Shown here: piece by piece, positions 34,103-42,303 of the stretch
Layout of the letters: each line of letters opens with the position of its first letter
How positions within the stretch are numbered: the stretch's first letter is position 1
Assembly (NCBI GenBank): GCA_942492125.1
Contig: CALODM010000031.1
Location: forward strand, 558,001-622,000
From: BCD1 sp942492125
GTDB lineage: Bacteria > Bacteroidota > Bacteroidia > Chitinophagales > Saprospiraceae
Direction: 5' to 3'
Length of the DNA: 64,000 bases
Program-made: the position numbers and the translations under genes
The notes under the pieces: model-generated
What the model was told of the DNA's origin: nothing
The model's input: the letters and a program-made list of their open reading frames with translations, nothing else
The model's database searches: none

Positions 34103-36361
34103 TTATGTTTCATGCAAAGCCATTAAAACCCGTTCCGGTGTCATCGGAGCATCTGCAAAATCAGCTTTAATGTCAGGGTTATAGGCCAGCATCGCGTTTT
34201 TTAGGGCGAACCAGGCGCCTATCCCGTATAACAAAGGCGGTTCACCTACTGCTTTCGAGTGAAAAGCGGCCATATCCGTTCCGGGAGTATTGAGAAAATG
34301 TACATCTATCTGATCGGGAACAGCATAAATATCCGGGATCTTATAAGTCGACAAAGCATTGGATAACAGGCGCCCATGATCATCATAGACAACGTCTTCC
34401 ATGGTCATCCAACCGATGCCCTGGACAATACCGCCTTCGGTTTGACCGAGGTCGATCATGGGGTTCATACTGGCTCCGTAATCATGTACGACCTGTACTT
34501 TTTCAAAGGTATAAGTTCCCCGAAGGCAATCAACTTTACTGACAAAAATGGCGGTTCCGTAAACATGATAGGCGAAGGGATGGCCCTTCTCTGTTTTTTT
34601 GTCAAAATGAATGATCGGGGTTGCATAATGGCCTTTGGCACTGAGATTGAGTCGCATCAACAAAGCTTCCTTAATCAAAGTTTTCCATCCGAGCTCTGTA
34701 GCTTTTCCGTCAACCCATACCACTTCTTCCTCGATGGAAAACTGGTCTGCCTTATCCAGTTTTAGGTATTTAAGTGCAGCTATTTTCAATTGCTCCAAAA
34801 CCTGGGCGGCTGCATCGATAAGGGCTTTACCATTCAAATCGGTTGTAGCGCTGGCTGCGGAAGGCGAGGTATTGGCTACCCGGGTAGTATTGGTAGACTC
34901 CATTTTGACCCGCTTCGGATTTACACCAAAAAGGGCTGCTGCTATCTGCAACAATTTTGTATTAACGCCCTGCCCCATTTCCACAGCTCCTGTACTTACC
35001 CCAATACTACCGTCTCCGTAAACATGAATCAGGGCCCTTGCATTATTCATGGGTGTATTGGTAAATGATATACCAAAGCAAATGGGCATGAGGGCAATGC
35101 CTTTTTTAATTAACCTGTTTTTCTTGTTGAAATTATCAACTTCCTGCTTTAATTTTTGATATTCAAACCGCTCCAGGGCTTCCTGCCAGCAATTGCCGGC
35201 CTCACAACCTTCCGCAATTTGCCCGTAAGGAAATTCAACGCCATTTTCCAGCAGGTTTTTTTGTTGAATTTCAAAAGCATCAATCCTGAGTTCCTGGGCA
35301 GCATGAGCGATGGCCGCTTCCATGACAAACATCCCCTGGGGCCCTCCAAATCCGCGGAAAGCAGTATTGGGAGGCAGGTTTGTTTTACAGGAATGTGCTG
35401 TGACTTTTATATTGGGCACAAAATAACTGCTCGTGGCATGAAATAAAGTGCGTTCCAGAATTGCAGGAGAAAGATCTGCCGCTGCTCCTCCATTTTGAAA
35501 ATAAACTGCTTCATAAGCCTGAATCTTTAAATTTTCATCCAGGCCTATTTTATAATCACTGGAATAGGGGTGCCGTTTCCCGGTCATGCGCATATCATCC
35601 ATCCGGTGCAGGATACACTTAACTGGTTGCTGCAAAAGGTAGGCCGCCAACGCTGCCATAGCGCCCCAGGCGGAAGCCTGATCTTCTTTACCGCCAAAAC
35701 CACCACCGAGGCGAGTGACGTCCACTTCGATATGATGCATGGCGATTCCCAAAATTCTGGAAATAGTTCTCTGCACGACGGCAGGTCCCTGGGTCGAACT
35801 GATCACTTTGAGGTTTCCATACTCCAGGGGATAGGCGTATGCTCCCTGGGTTTCCAGATATAAATGCTCCTGTCCGCCAGAATTAGCCTGGCCTTCAAAA
35901 ACATATTGACAATTGGCAAAAGCAGTAGCCGGTTCGCCTAGTTGAAAGGTCCGGGAATCAGAAAGCAGGAGGCCTTTTTCAAAAGCTACCCGGGGGTCTG
36001 TAACAATTTCCAGGGGCTCAATCTCCATAGTTATCCTGCTCACCGCTTCCCTGGCAATATCTTCTCTGGTAGCAACAACGATCAAAACGGGTTGCCCCTG
36101 AAAATGGACTTCTCCTTCCGCAAGGAGAGGCTCATCGCTGATGATCCCTCCGATCTCATTTTGCCCGGGAATATCCCTGTGACTGATAATGCGAACAACA
36201 CCCGGAAGCTGTGCAGCGGACGAGTAATCTACCTTTTTGATTTTTGCATGCGCATGGGGAGAGCCATAAACCGCTGCGTGCAGGGTTCCTGTTATTTCAG
36301 GGACATCGTCGACATAAACAGAACGTCCGGTAACATGATTATTGGCATCTATATTGATCAT
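34103..36361 (-). CDS. xdhB: Xanthine dehydrogenase, molybdopterin-binding large subunit
   Basis: The 752-residue protein is the molybdenum-cofactor subunit. It opens with the aldehyde-oxidase/xanthine-dehydrogenase a/b hammerhead (GRSVYVDDVPEITGTLHAAVYGSPHAHAKI pattern) and has the substrate-site motifs of true xanthine dehydrogenases: RLGGGFGGKED, whose glutamate corresponds to Glu802 of the bovine enzyme, FRGFGGPQG with the Arg880 equivalent, and AVGEPPLLYG with the catalytic Glu at residue 707. It hydroxylates hypoxanthine and xanthine at the molybdenum site. It follows xdhA by 23 bases. No XdhC chaperone gene is in the operon seen here. Confidence 0.95.
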   Translation of the reverse strand: MINIDANNHVTGRSVYVDDVPEITGTLHAAVYGSPHAHAKIKKVDYSSAAQLPGVVRIISHRDIPGQNEIGGIISDEPLLAEGEVHFQGQPVLIVVATREDIAREAVSRITMEIEPLEIVTDPRVAFEKGLLLSDSRTFQLGEPATAFANCQYVFEGQANSGGQEHLYLETQGAYAYPLEYGNLKVISSTQGPAVVQRTISRILGIAMHHIEVDVTRLGGGFGGKEDQASAWGAMAALAAYLLQQPVKCILHRMDDMRMTGKRHPYSSDYKIGLDENLKIQAYEAVYFQNGGAAADLSPAILERTLFHATSSYFVPNIKVTAHSCKTNLPPNTAFRGFGGPQGMFVMEAAIAHAAQELRIDAFEIQQKNLLENGVEFPYGQIAEGCEAGNCWQEALERFEYQKLKQEVDNFNKKNRLIKKGIALMPICFGISFTNTPMNNARALIHVYGDGSIGVSTGAVEMGQGVNTKLLQIAAALFGVNPKRVKMESTNTTRVANTSPSAASATTDLNGKALIDAAAQVLEQLKIAALKYLKLDKADQFSIEEEVVWVDGKATELGWKTLIKEALLMRLNLSAKGHYATPIIHFDKKTEKGHPFAYHVYGTAIFVSKVDCLRGTYTFEKVQVVHDYGASMNPMIDLGQTEGGIVQGIGWMTMEDVVYDDHGRLLSNALSTYKIPDIYAVPDQIDVHFLNTPGTDMAAFHSKAVGEPPLLYGIGAWFALKNAMLAYNPDIKADFADAPMTPERVLMALHET

Positions 36362-36384
36362 AATTCTTTTGCATTTGGGTCAGA

Positions 36385-37764
36385 CTAAAATAGTTCCAGT
36401 TCAGGCTCAATTTTCAGAAAATGTGCCATTACCAACTGGCGCAAAAGCAGCCTTTTATAAGCTTTCGAACCCCGCACATCGCTGATCGGAGAGACTTCTG
36501 TCTGTAATAACGCATCCATTTTCTGGGAAGCTATTTCCCCAATCTTTTTACCCTTCAGAAAAGCAGCTGTTTGGGTCAAATATTTGGGGACGGGAGCCAA
36601 ACCTCCTGCGGAAATATGTGCTTCGCTAATGATACCTCTTTTATCGAATTTCAACAAACAGGCTGTATTGACAGAAGCGATATCAAGGTATGTTCTTTTA
36701 CAGACCTTTTCAAAATTGAAATAATACGGTTTGGAGGGAATGTCAAATACTATTCGTTCAATGATCTCTTCCGGCTCTTTTTCCAGTTGTTTATAACCCT
36801 TGTAAAATTTTCTCAGTTTGAGGGTACGTCTTTGATGGTCTTTTTTCAAAATAACGGAGCTATCCAGTGCGAGGAAAAAGATCGTCATATCACCGATAGG
36901 AGAAGCATTGACAAAATTGCCTGCCAGTGTTGCCATATTCCTGATAGGCGTGGAGGAAACAAGTTTGATGTGCTGATCCAGATCCGGGAAAATTCGCTGC
37001 ATTAGCTGTGATTCGGCGATATCGGAAACCGTGACGGATGCTCCCAGGTAACACTGACCGTTTTTCTCTTCTATACTGTTGAGTTCAGGAGCATCAAACA
37101 AAGGGGCAAAAGATTCCTGCGCCATTTGCTCTGGTTTTTGCACATATAAGTCCGTGCCGCCACCCGTGAATTTACCGGCCTTTTGGGGCTTCAGCTTTGG
37201 AATACGCCTCAGATTATCTTCGATGGCTAAAAAATAATCCGGTAAGAATTTATTGTCCACCAGCCACTCCATGGCCGTTCCTGCTGGTTTGGATGCTGTT
37301 TTTTCAGCAATTTCCTCAGCGGCTCTTTCAATAGATTTATATCCTGTACATCGACATATATTTCCGTCGATGGAAGCAATAGCTTTCTCTTTACCCTGGC
37401 CATTCAGCGCGAAACCTGTTAAGGACATGACAAAACCGATGGTGCAAAAACCACATTGCGTGCCGTTATTGTGGACAATGGCTTCCTGTACAGGCGTCAA
37501 CTCTGATCCGTTTATTCCTTCTACGGTAACGATGTGTTTGCCATGTGCGTTGGCCAGGGGCATAAGGCAGGAAGTCATACTCCGGTAGGTGAGAACGTCA
37601 TTTTCCAGAGATCCCGCCAAAATGGTGCAGGCACCGCAATCCCCTTCACGACAGCCAATTTTTGTACCCTTTAAACGTTGGTGGTTACGAATAAAATCGA
37701 GGACGGTCAAACCAGGTGGATGAGCAGATTCAACCCTTTGATCATTGAGGTAAAAGATGATCAT
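36385..37764 (-). CDS. xdhA: Xanthine dehydrogenase, FAD and iron-sulfur small subunit
   Basis: The 459-residue protein has two [2Fe-2S] domains at its N-terminus (GCREGDCGACTIL, then CGFCTIGFVMSLTGF and GNICRCTGYKSIERA), followed by an FAD domain (KFTGGGTDLYVQ, TPIRNMATLAGNFVNASPIGD) and the CO-dehydrogenase flavoprotein C-terminal domain (YLDIASVNTACLLKF, ISAGGLAPVPKYL). It passes electrons from the molybdenum subunit to NAD+. The cysteine patterns are complete. It lies 98 bases downstream of the ArgE-type gene and 23 bases upstream of xdhB. The pair is split as in most bacteria rather than fused. Confidence 0.95.
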   Translation of the reverse strand: MIIFYLNDQRVESAHPPGLTVLDFIRNHQRLKGTKIGCREGDCGACTILAGSLENDVLTYRSMTSCLMPLANAHGKHIVTVEGINGSELTPVQEAIVHNNGTQCGFCTIGFVMSLTGFALNGQGKEKAIASIDGNICRCTGYKSIERAAEEIAEKTASKPAGTAMEWLVDNKFLPDYFLAIEDNLRRIPKLKPQKAGKFTGGGTDLYVQKPEQMAQESFAPLFDAPELNSIEEKNGQCYLGASVTVSDIAESQLMQRIFPDLDQHIKLVSSTPIRNMATLAGNFVNASPIGDMTIFFLALDSSVILKKDHQRRTLKLRKFYKGYKQLEKEPEEIIERIVFDIPSKPYYFNFEKVCKRTYLDIASVNTACLLKFDKRGIISEAHISAGGLAPVPKYLTQTAAFLKGKKIGEIASQKMDALLQTEVSPISDVRGSKAYKRLLLRQLVMAHFLKIEPELELF

Positions 37765-37862
37765 GATATTATGGTTTTAGCAGGAAGTCATTCCATATAA
37801 CTTCCTGGTCAGTGCTGCTACAAATTGGTATTTTACCGGCAAAAAATCAAATTTTCAACAGC

Positions 37863-39014
37863 TTACTTCTCCAATTCGACAATCAGCTTTTTGATCAGAT
37901 CCACTCCTTTATTTAGCTGATCAACAGCGATGAATTCATTAGCCCTGTGGGCCTGGGCAATGGAACCAGGACCACAAATCACCGCCTGAAAGCCTCCTTC
38001 GGCAAACTGCCCGGCTTCAGCAGCATAGGCGACGGTACCTAATTTGTCGCTCACGGATATTTTTTTGATCAGATCAACAATCTCCAGATTTTCCGGGGTG
38101 TCCAGAGGAGGCACTGGTGGATGGTGTTCTTTGTTCACAATCCGAAAGCCCGGAAATCTGTCACGGAGAATATTTTCACGTTCGCGGCAATAAGCATTAA
38201 AATCATCCACAATTGATTGTACGGAATCCTGAGGGATTACCCTTACATCCCAGTGGAAGGAACAATGGTCTGCTATAACATTGGGAGCAATTCCCGCTTT
38301 GACGGTACCCACATGCAATGAAGTATGGTTGGGCTCAAAACGGTCATCGGTATGCCCCGCCCCGATGAGTTGATTCATTTTATTTTCCAGCCAGAGTATA
38401 AGTCTTGTTGCCTCGTGGATCGCACTCACTTCCTGTTTGATGCGGCTGCTATGCCCTGCAGAACCATTGACCGTTGTTTCGTAAATACAAATGCCTTTTT
38501 GCCCGACAACGGGTTCCAGCATGGTGGCTTCCCCTATGATGGCAAATTTTGGGGTTTCATTATACGTGGCGATGATGTCCTGGACCAGAGCAGGAGCTCC
38601 AAGGCAGCCGATCTCCTCGTCATAGGAAAATGCAAAATAAATTGGCCGTTTCAAATCAGCTTCAAGCATTTCCGGCACACAACTCATACAACAAGCCAGA
38701 AAGCCTTTCATATCACAGGAACCCCGGGCAAATAACTTGCCATCTTTCTCTGTCAAAACAAAAGGATCGGTATCCCAGGGTTGTCCTTCTACAGGTACCA
38801 CGTCGGTGTGGCCCGACAGTATGACTCCACCATCCACGGCAGGCCCTATACGACAGTGCATATTGGCTTTGGTCCGGTCTTCATTATAATTCAAGTGGCA
38901 GGTCACTCCCCTGGATTCGAAGAAATCCTGTAACCAGGAGATGATTTCAAGGTTGGGCTGGCCACCGAGAATAGGAAAGGAAACGAGTTTTTCGAGAATG
39001 CTTCTGGCTGTCAT
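37863..39014 (-). CDS. M20-family deacetylase, acetylornithine deacetylase (ArgE) type
   Basis: The 383-residue protein is a dinuclear zinc M20 enzyme. Metal ligands and active-site residues stand in GVILSGHTDVVPVEG, KLFARGSCDMKGFLA and AFSYDEEIGCLGA, followed by IIGEATML, and a final metal histidine in AQAHRANEFIAV. These motif wordings are those of ArgE, N-acetylornithine deacetylase. The gene is not with other arginine genes: it lies between a YfcC-family transporter (48 bases upstream) and xanthine dehydrogenase (98 bases downstream), so a role in salvage or catabolism of an N-acyl compound imported by that transporter is also possible. I give no gene symbol for that reason. Confidence 0.85.
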   Translation of the reverse strand: MTARSILEKLVSFPILGGQPNLEIISWLQDFFESRGVTCHLNYNEDRTKANMHCRIGPAVDGGVILSGHTDVVPVEGQPWDTDPFVLTEKDGKLFARGSCDMKGFLACCMSCVPEMLEADLKRPIYFAFSYDEEIGCLGAPALVQDIIATYNETPKFAIIGEATMLEPVVGQKGICIYETTVNGSAGHSSRIKQEVSAIHEATRLILWLENKMNQLIGAGHTDDRFEPNHTSLHVGTVKAGIAPNVIADHCSFHWDVRVIPQDSVQSIVDDFNAYCRERENILRDRFPGFRIVNKEHHPPVPPLDTPENLEIVDLIKKISVSDKLGTVAYAAEAGQFAEGGFQAVICGPGSIAQAHRANEFIAVDQLNKGVDLIKKLIVELEK

Positions 39015-39062
39015 GTATTAAGATTGATGATTAAAAAGTGTTTTTTGATAAATGGCCACTGG

Positions 39063-40466
39063 TTAAGCGGGGCCCCATTCAATGAATACGCTAAACAACA
39101 GGAACAACCAGGCTACCACCATGATGATTCCCACCAGGGGAAAGATAAATCGCAACCACCTGTCGAAAGGTACCCGACAGATGCTCAACATGGCAATCAA
39201 TCCACCCAAAGCCGGGTTGAATAAATTGGTAACCCCGTCTCCGATCTGGAAAGCTAAAATAGTAGTTTGCCGTGTCAATCCCAACAATTCCCCCACCGGG
39301 ATCATAATCGGTAAAGTTGCCAGGGCCTGGCCGCTTCCGGAAGGGATCATCAAATTGATTGCAGACTGTGCCAGTGACATGGCTACTGCTGATCCGTAGG
39401 TAGGTAAGGTTGACAGTGCTGCAGATAGTTGGTAAGCGATGGTATCGCTGATATTCCCCATTTCCATAACTACTTTGATCGAAGTAGCGTACCCAACCAT
39501 AAATGCTCCCGGAGCCACTACAGCGATTGACTTGAGTGCTGTTTCACTGAAATCCCGGGGATTCATCCTGGCAACAATACCACAGGCTATGGAAATCATC
39601 AAAAAGATGGCCGAAATTTCATTGATGTACCAATGGTGAACAAAAATTCCATACAACATAAAAGCTATCCCTCCCAGGAAAAGGCTCAATACCAGCCAGT
39701 TATTCCCGGAGATCGAATACGTATCAATGGGGTGTGTTAACCTAAACCCTTCTGTATCCAAACCTATGCCCATGCTTTTTGATTTATCCCGGAGGATTCT
39801 TTTAAAATACCGCACATTATACCAGGCCAGAATACTCAAACCGGCGAAACAAAGCACACTTCTCAAAGCAGCACCAGAGAACATGGGCATTTCCGCGATG
39901 GTATGCCCCGTACCTACCGTGTATGGATTAATCGGTGACAAACCAAAGCCCACGGTTATCGCTGCCACAGAGATCCCCGCTGCAAGAATCAGATCCCCAC
40001 CTAAAGCCAGGCTTATCACTGCGGCAATAGGCACCATAGCGATATTGTTTTCGTAGCCTACAGCAACCCCAAGGAACCCATAGAGGAAGGTCATCAGTAC
40101 AACCAGGAAATATTTCTTTTCCAGGCCCAGTTTCCGGATGATGGTCCCTACCGTATTTTCAACCATTCCCGACTTTTCCAATACGCCAAACATAATCCCA
40201 CTGGCCAATACCACAAAAATGATGCGGGCTGCCTGAACAAAACCCAAAGGAATCGCTGTAAAAAGATCCAGGAGTCCAACGGGTGTCTGAGCAATTACTT
40301 TGTAGGAACCCGGAACAACCCTTTGTCGGCCATCTATAAGTTCCCGCTCATAAGTTCCCGCCGGCAGGATATAACTGAGTAAAGCTGTTAGAACAATGAT
40401 GATAAACAACATTACAACCGGATGTGGAATACTTTCGTACCATTTCTTTTTAGGTTGGGTTGACAT
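39063..40466 (-). CDS. YfcC-family (ArcD-like / C4-dicarboxylate-type) membrane transporter
   Basis: The 467-residue protein has about twelve hydrophobic segments. It begins KKWYESIPHPVVMLFIIIVLTALLSYILPAG, where IPHP and the YILPAGTYER turn are characteristic of the YfcC/ArcD-like family, with a periplasmic loop after the first helix. Two re-entrant-like halves follow, with AAITVGFGLSPINPYTVG and SGSGQALATLPIMIPV as the two matching family motifs. Members move amino acids, peptides or dicarboxylates; the substrate here is unknown. It heads a minus-strand operon with an ArgE-type deacetylase and xanthine dehydrogenase, which suggests uptake of a nitrogen-containing compound. Confidence 0.85.
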   Translation of the reverse strand: MSTQPKKKWYESIPHPVVMLFIIIVLTALLSYILPAGTYERELIDGRQRVVPGSYKVIAQTPVGLLDLFTAIPLGFVQAARIIFVVLASGIMFGVLEKSGMVENTVGTIIRKLGLEKKYFLVVLMTFLYGFLGVAVGYENNIAMVPIAAVISLALGGDLILAAGISVAAITVGFGLSPINPYTVGTGHTIAEMPMFSGAALRSVLCFAGLSILAWYNVRYFKRILRDKSKSMGIGLDTEGFRLTHPIDTYSISGNNWLVLSLFLGGIAFMLYGIFVHHWYINEISAIFLMISIACGIVARMNPRDFSETALKSIAVVAPGAFMVGYATSIKVVMEMGNISDTIAYQLSAALSTLPTYGSAVAMSLAQSAINLMIPSGSGQALATLPIMIPVGELLGLTRQTTILAFQIGDGVTNLFNPALGGLIAMLSICRVPFDRWLRFIFPLVGIIMVVAWLFLLFSVFIEWGPA

Positions 40467-40599
40467 AAAGGTGTTATTTAAAAAGTGAAGCCCTAAAAAT
40501 AGTCAATATGTTGAAACTGCCCATTTAATTGGTATATGTGACCGCCGTTACAAAAGTTAAGAGCTCCGCGATCTAATTTTATCGGCAAAATAAACAACC

Positions 40600-40728
40600 A
40601 TGGAAGGCAACAGCACTTTTGTTAACATCGTAATGATCGTGATTGTATTACATTTCGTCGTAGGTTTCGTATTTTTGGCAAGGAAGCTCAGTGGCAAACC
40701 ACAAGAGCACGATGATAATGCCGAATAA
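40600..40728 (+). CDS. 42-residue single-helix membrane micro-protein
   Basis: ATG at 40600 opens a 42-codon frame encoding a short N-terminus, one hydrophobic helix (FVNIVMIVIVLHFVVGFVFL), a basic stop-transfer segment (ARKLSGK) and an acidic tail (QEHDDNAE), an ordered plan that is unlikely by chance. The predicted orientation is N-out, C-in by the positive-inside rule. It ends 31 bases before the methyltransferase gene on the same strand and probably shares a transcript with it. No family is recognised; small helix-plus-charged-tail proteins often accompany respiratory or transport complexes, but nothing here shows such a partner. Confidence 0.65.
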   Translation: MEGNSTFVNIVMIVIVLHFVVGFVFLARKLSGKPQEHDDNAE

Positions 40729-40759
40729 TAACAAAAAGAAGAGTATTTCCTTTTAGCCT

Positions 40760-41395
40760 ATGGATAATTTACGTTTTGATGACGCTGCTAAAACCTGGGA
40801 CGACAACCCGACCCGAACCCAAAGGTCGGTTCTATTTGCCCGACAACTCTCGGAATTGATCAAAACACATGGTTATCAGACCGGGATGGATTTTGGCGCA
40901 GGTACGGGTGTTACCAGTTTCATGCTGGCCAGCGATTTAAGGTCTATTACCTTGATCGATTATTCCCACGGAATGGTTGAGCAAATCAATAAAAAGCTGG
41001 TGGACAAAGAAGTCGATAACCTCCGGGCTCATTGTATCAACCTGCTTGATCCTGCCGTATCGATCCCTGAAACCTTTGACATCATATATTCTATCCTCAC
41101 CTTACACCATATAGATGATACAGAAGGTTTATTGAATGTTTTTTTTAAATATTTGAATCCCGGGGGAATGGTTGTTTTGGTCGATCTCGATACTGAAGAT
41201 GGCAGTTTTCATGCTAAATATCCTGATTTTGACGGACACCTGGGATTTGACAGGAGTGAATTATCCCTTAAGCTCAAAGCAGCAGGTTTTCAAAATATGA
41301 TATCTGAAGATTTTTTCACCATATATAAAGATGAAGACGTTGACAAAATTCGTCCGTACCCTTTGTTTTTAATGAAAGCTCAGAAACCGGGTTAA
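40760..41395 (+). CDS. Class I SAM-dependent methyltransferase
   Basis: The 211-residue protein has the seven-strand methyltransferase fold signals in order: motif I (GMDFGAGTGVTSFML) binding S-adenosylmethionine, the acidic loop after strand 2 (ITLIDYSHGMVEQI), motif II/III around FDIIYSILTLHHIDD, and YLNPGGMVVLVDLDTED after it. The wording is close to the ubiquinone/menaquinone-biosynthesis and small-molecule methyltransferase group (methyltransferase type 11/12). The substrate is not indicated. The start MDNLRFDDAAKTWDDNPTRTQR, with AKTWDDN, is a recurring N-terminal motif of this subgroup. It overlaps the convergent EamA gene by 4 bases at the stops. Confidence 0.88.
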   Translation: MDNLRFDDAAKTWDDNPTRTQRSVLFARQLSELIKTHGYQTGMDFGAGTGVTSFMLASDLRSITLIDYSHGMVEQINKKLVDKEVDNLRAHCINLLDPAVSIPETFDIIYSILTLHHIDDTEGLLNVFFKYLNPGGMVVLVDLDTEDGSFHAKYPDFDGHLGFDRSELSLKLKAAGFQNMISEDFFTIYKDEDVDKIRPYPLFLMKAQKPG

Positions 41396-42303
41396 TCCGA
41401 CAATTCAAGTTTTGCTGTTGGAGTCGTCTTATGGCTATTGATAAAGAATACACCACTTAGAAGCACTATCGTAGCTATAAGGGACTGGAGGGTAACCTGT
41501 TCATTGTTGAACATCCATCCCAGGAATAAAGCGACAATCGGATTGATCAGTGTACCGGTGGAAACCTTGTCCGGAGAAACTTTATGAAGGAGGTAATTGA
41601 AACTTGAAAAAGCGATGATAGATCCGAAAAAAACAAGATACAGCCAGGACAACCAGCCTTTTGTCGTTATTTGCTCCAGACTAAACCCATGGGTTTCCCC
41701 GGTAAGCATGCTGTAAATAATCAAGAAAATACCTCCTGTCAGCATTTGTACAGCAGTACTCATGCCTTTTGACTCCGGCAAGTTTACTCTTGATACATAA
41801 ATTGAAGCTGCCGTCCAACTCAACATGGAGAGACTTACCAGTCCAATTCCCTTCAGGCTGCCCCAACTGGTCATTATTGAGGGTTGTCCAATCAAAATAA
41901 CCATACCAATAATCCCCAGAAAAGTTCCGAAAATATTCTTTTTCCCAGGAACTATCCCGATCAGGATCCACATGGCCATTACCATCAACAAAGGATCGAA
42001 AGCAATCAATAAAGCAGCCATGCCGGAATCGATGAACTCCAGGGCTTTGACCAGTGCACCATTTCCAATGGATAAAAACAAAAACCCCATCAGGGCCCCG
42101 TTCTTCCATTGTTTGGTTGTAGGGATTGCTTTACCCTGAATAAACATCAGGGTGAAAAGCAAAACACCCGCAATGAGGAATCTCCACCCTGCCATGAAGT
42201 AGGGTGGGATTTCCTGAATGGCAAATAAATTGGCCAGGTAGGTGGAGCCCCAAATAAGATATATGGCAGCAAATGCACCAATGATAAGCCATTTTTCTTT
42301 CAT
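41392..42303 (-). CDS. EamA-family (drug/metabolite transporter) exporter
   Basis: The 303-residue protein has ten hydrophobic helices in two EamA halves: the first starts IIGAFAAIYLIWGSTYLANLF, a family hallmark with WGSTY, and contains PPYFMAGWRFLIAGVLLF; the second has LVSLSMLSWTAASIYVSRV and VSTGTLINPIVALFLGWMF. Proteins of this type (YedA/RhaT-like) export amino acids or other metabolites. The start ATG at 42303 shares one base with the stop of the PiT gene in a TGATG junction, so translation is coupled; a TTG one codon earlier is not needed. The coupling suggests regulation by the same signal as phosphate transport, though substrates differ. Confidence 0.9.
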   Translation of the reverse strand: MKEKWLIIGAFAAIYLIWGSTYLANLFAIQEIPPYFMAGWRFLIAGVLLFTLMFIQGKAIPTTKQWKNGALMGFLFLSIGNGALVKALEFIDSGMAALLIAFDPLLMVMAMWILIGIVPGKKNIFGTFLGIIGMVILIGQPSIMTSWGSLKGIGLVSLSMLSWTAASIYVSRVNLPESKGMSTAVQMLTGGIFLIIYSMLTGETHGFSLEQITTKGWLSWLYLVFFGSIIAFSSFNYLLHKVSPDKVSTGTLINPIVALFLGWMFNNEQVTLQSLIATIVLLSGVFFINSHKTTPTAKLELSD

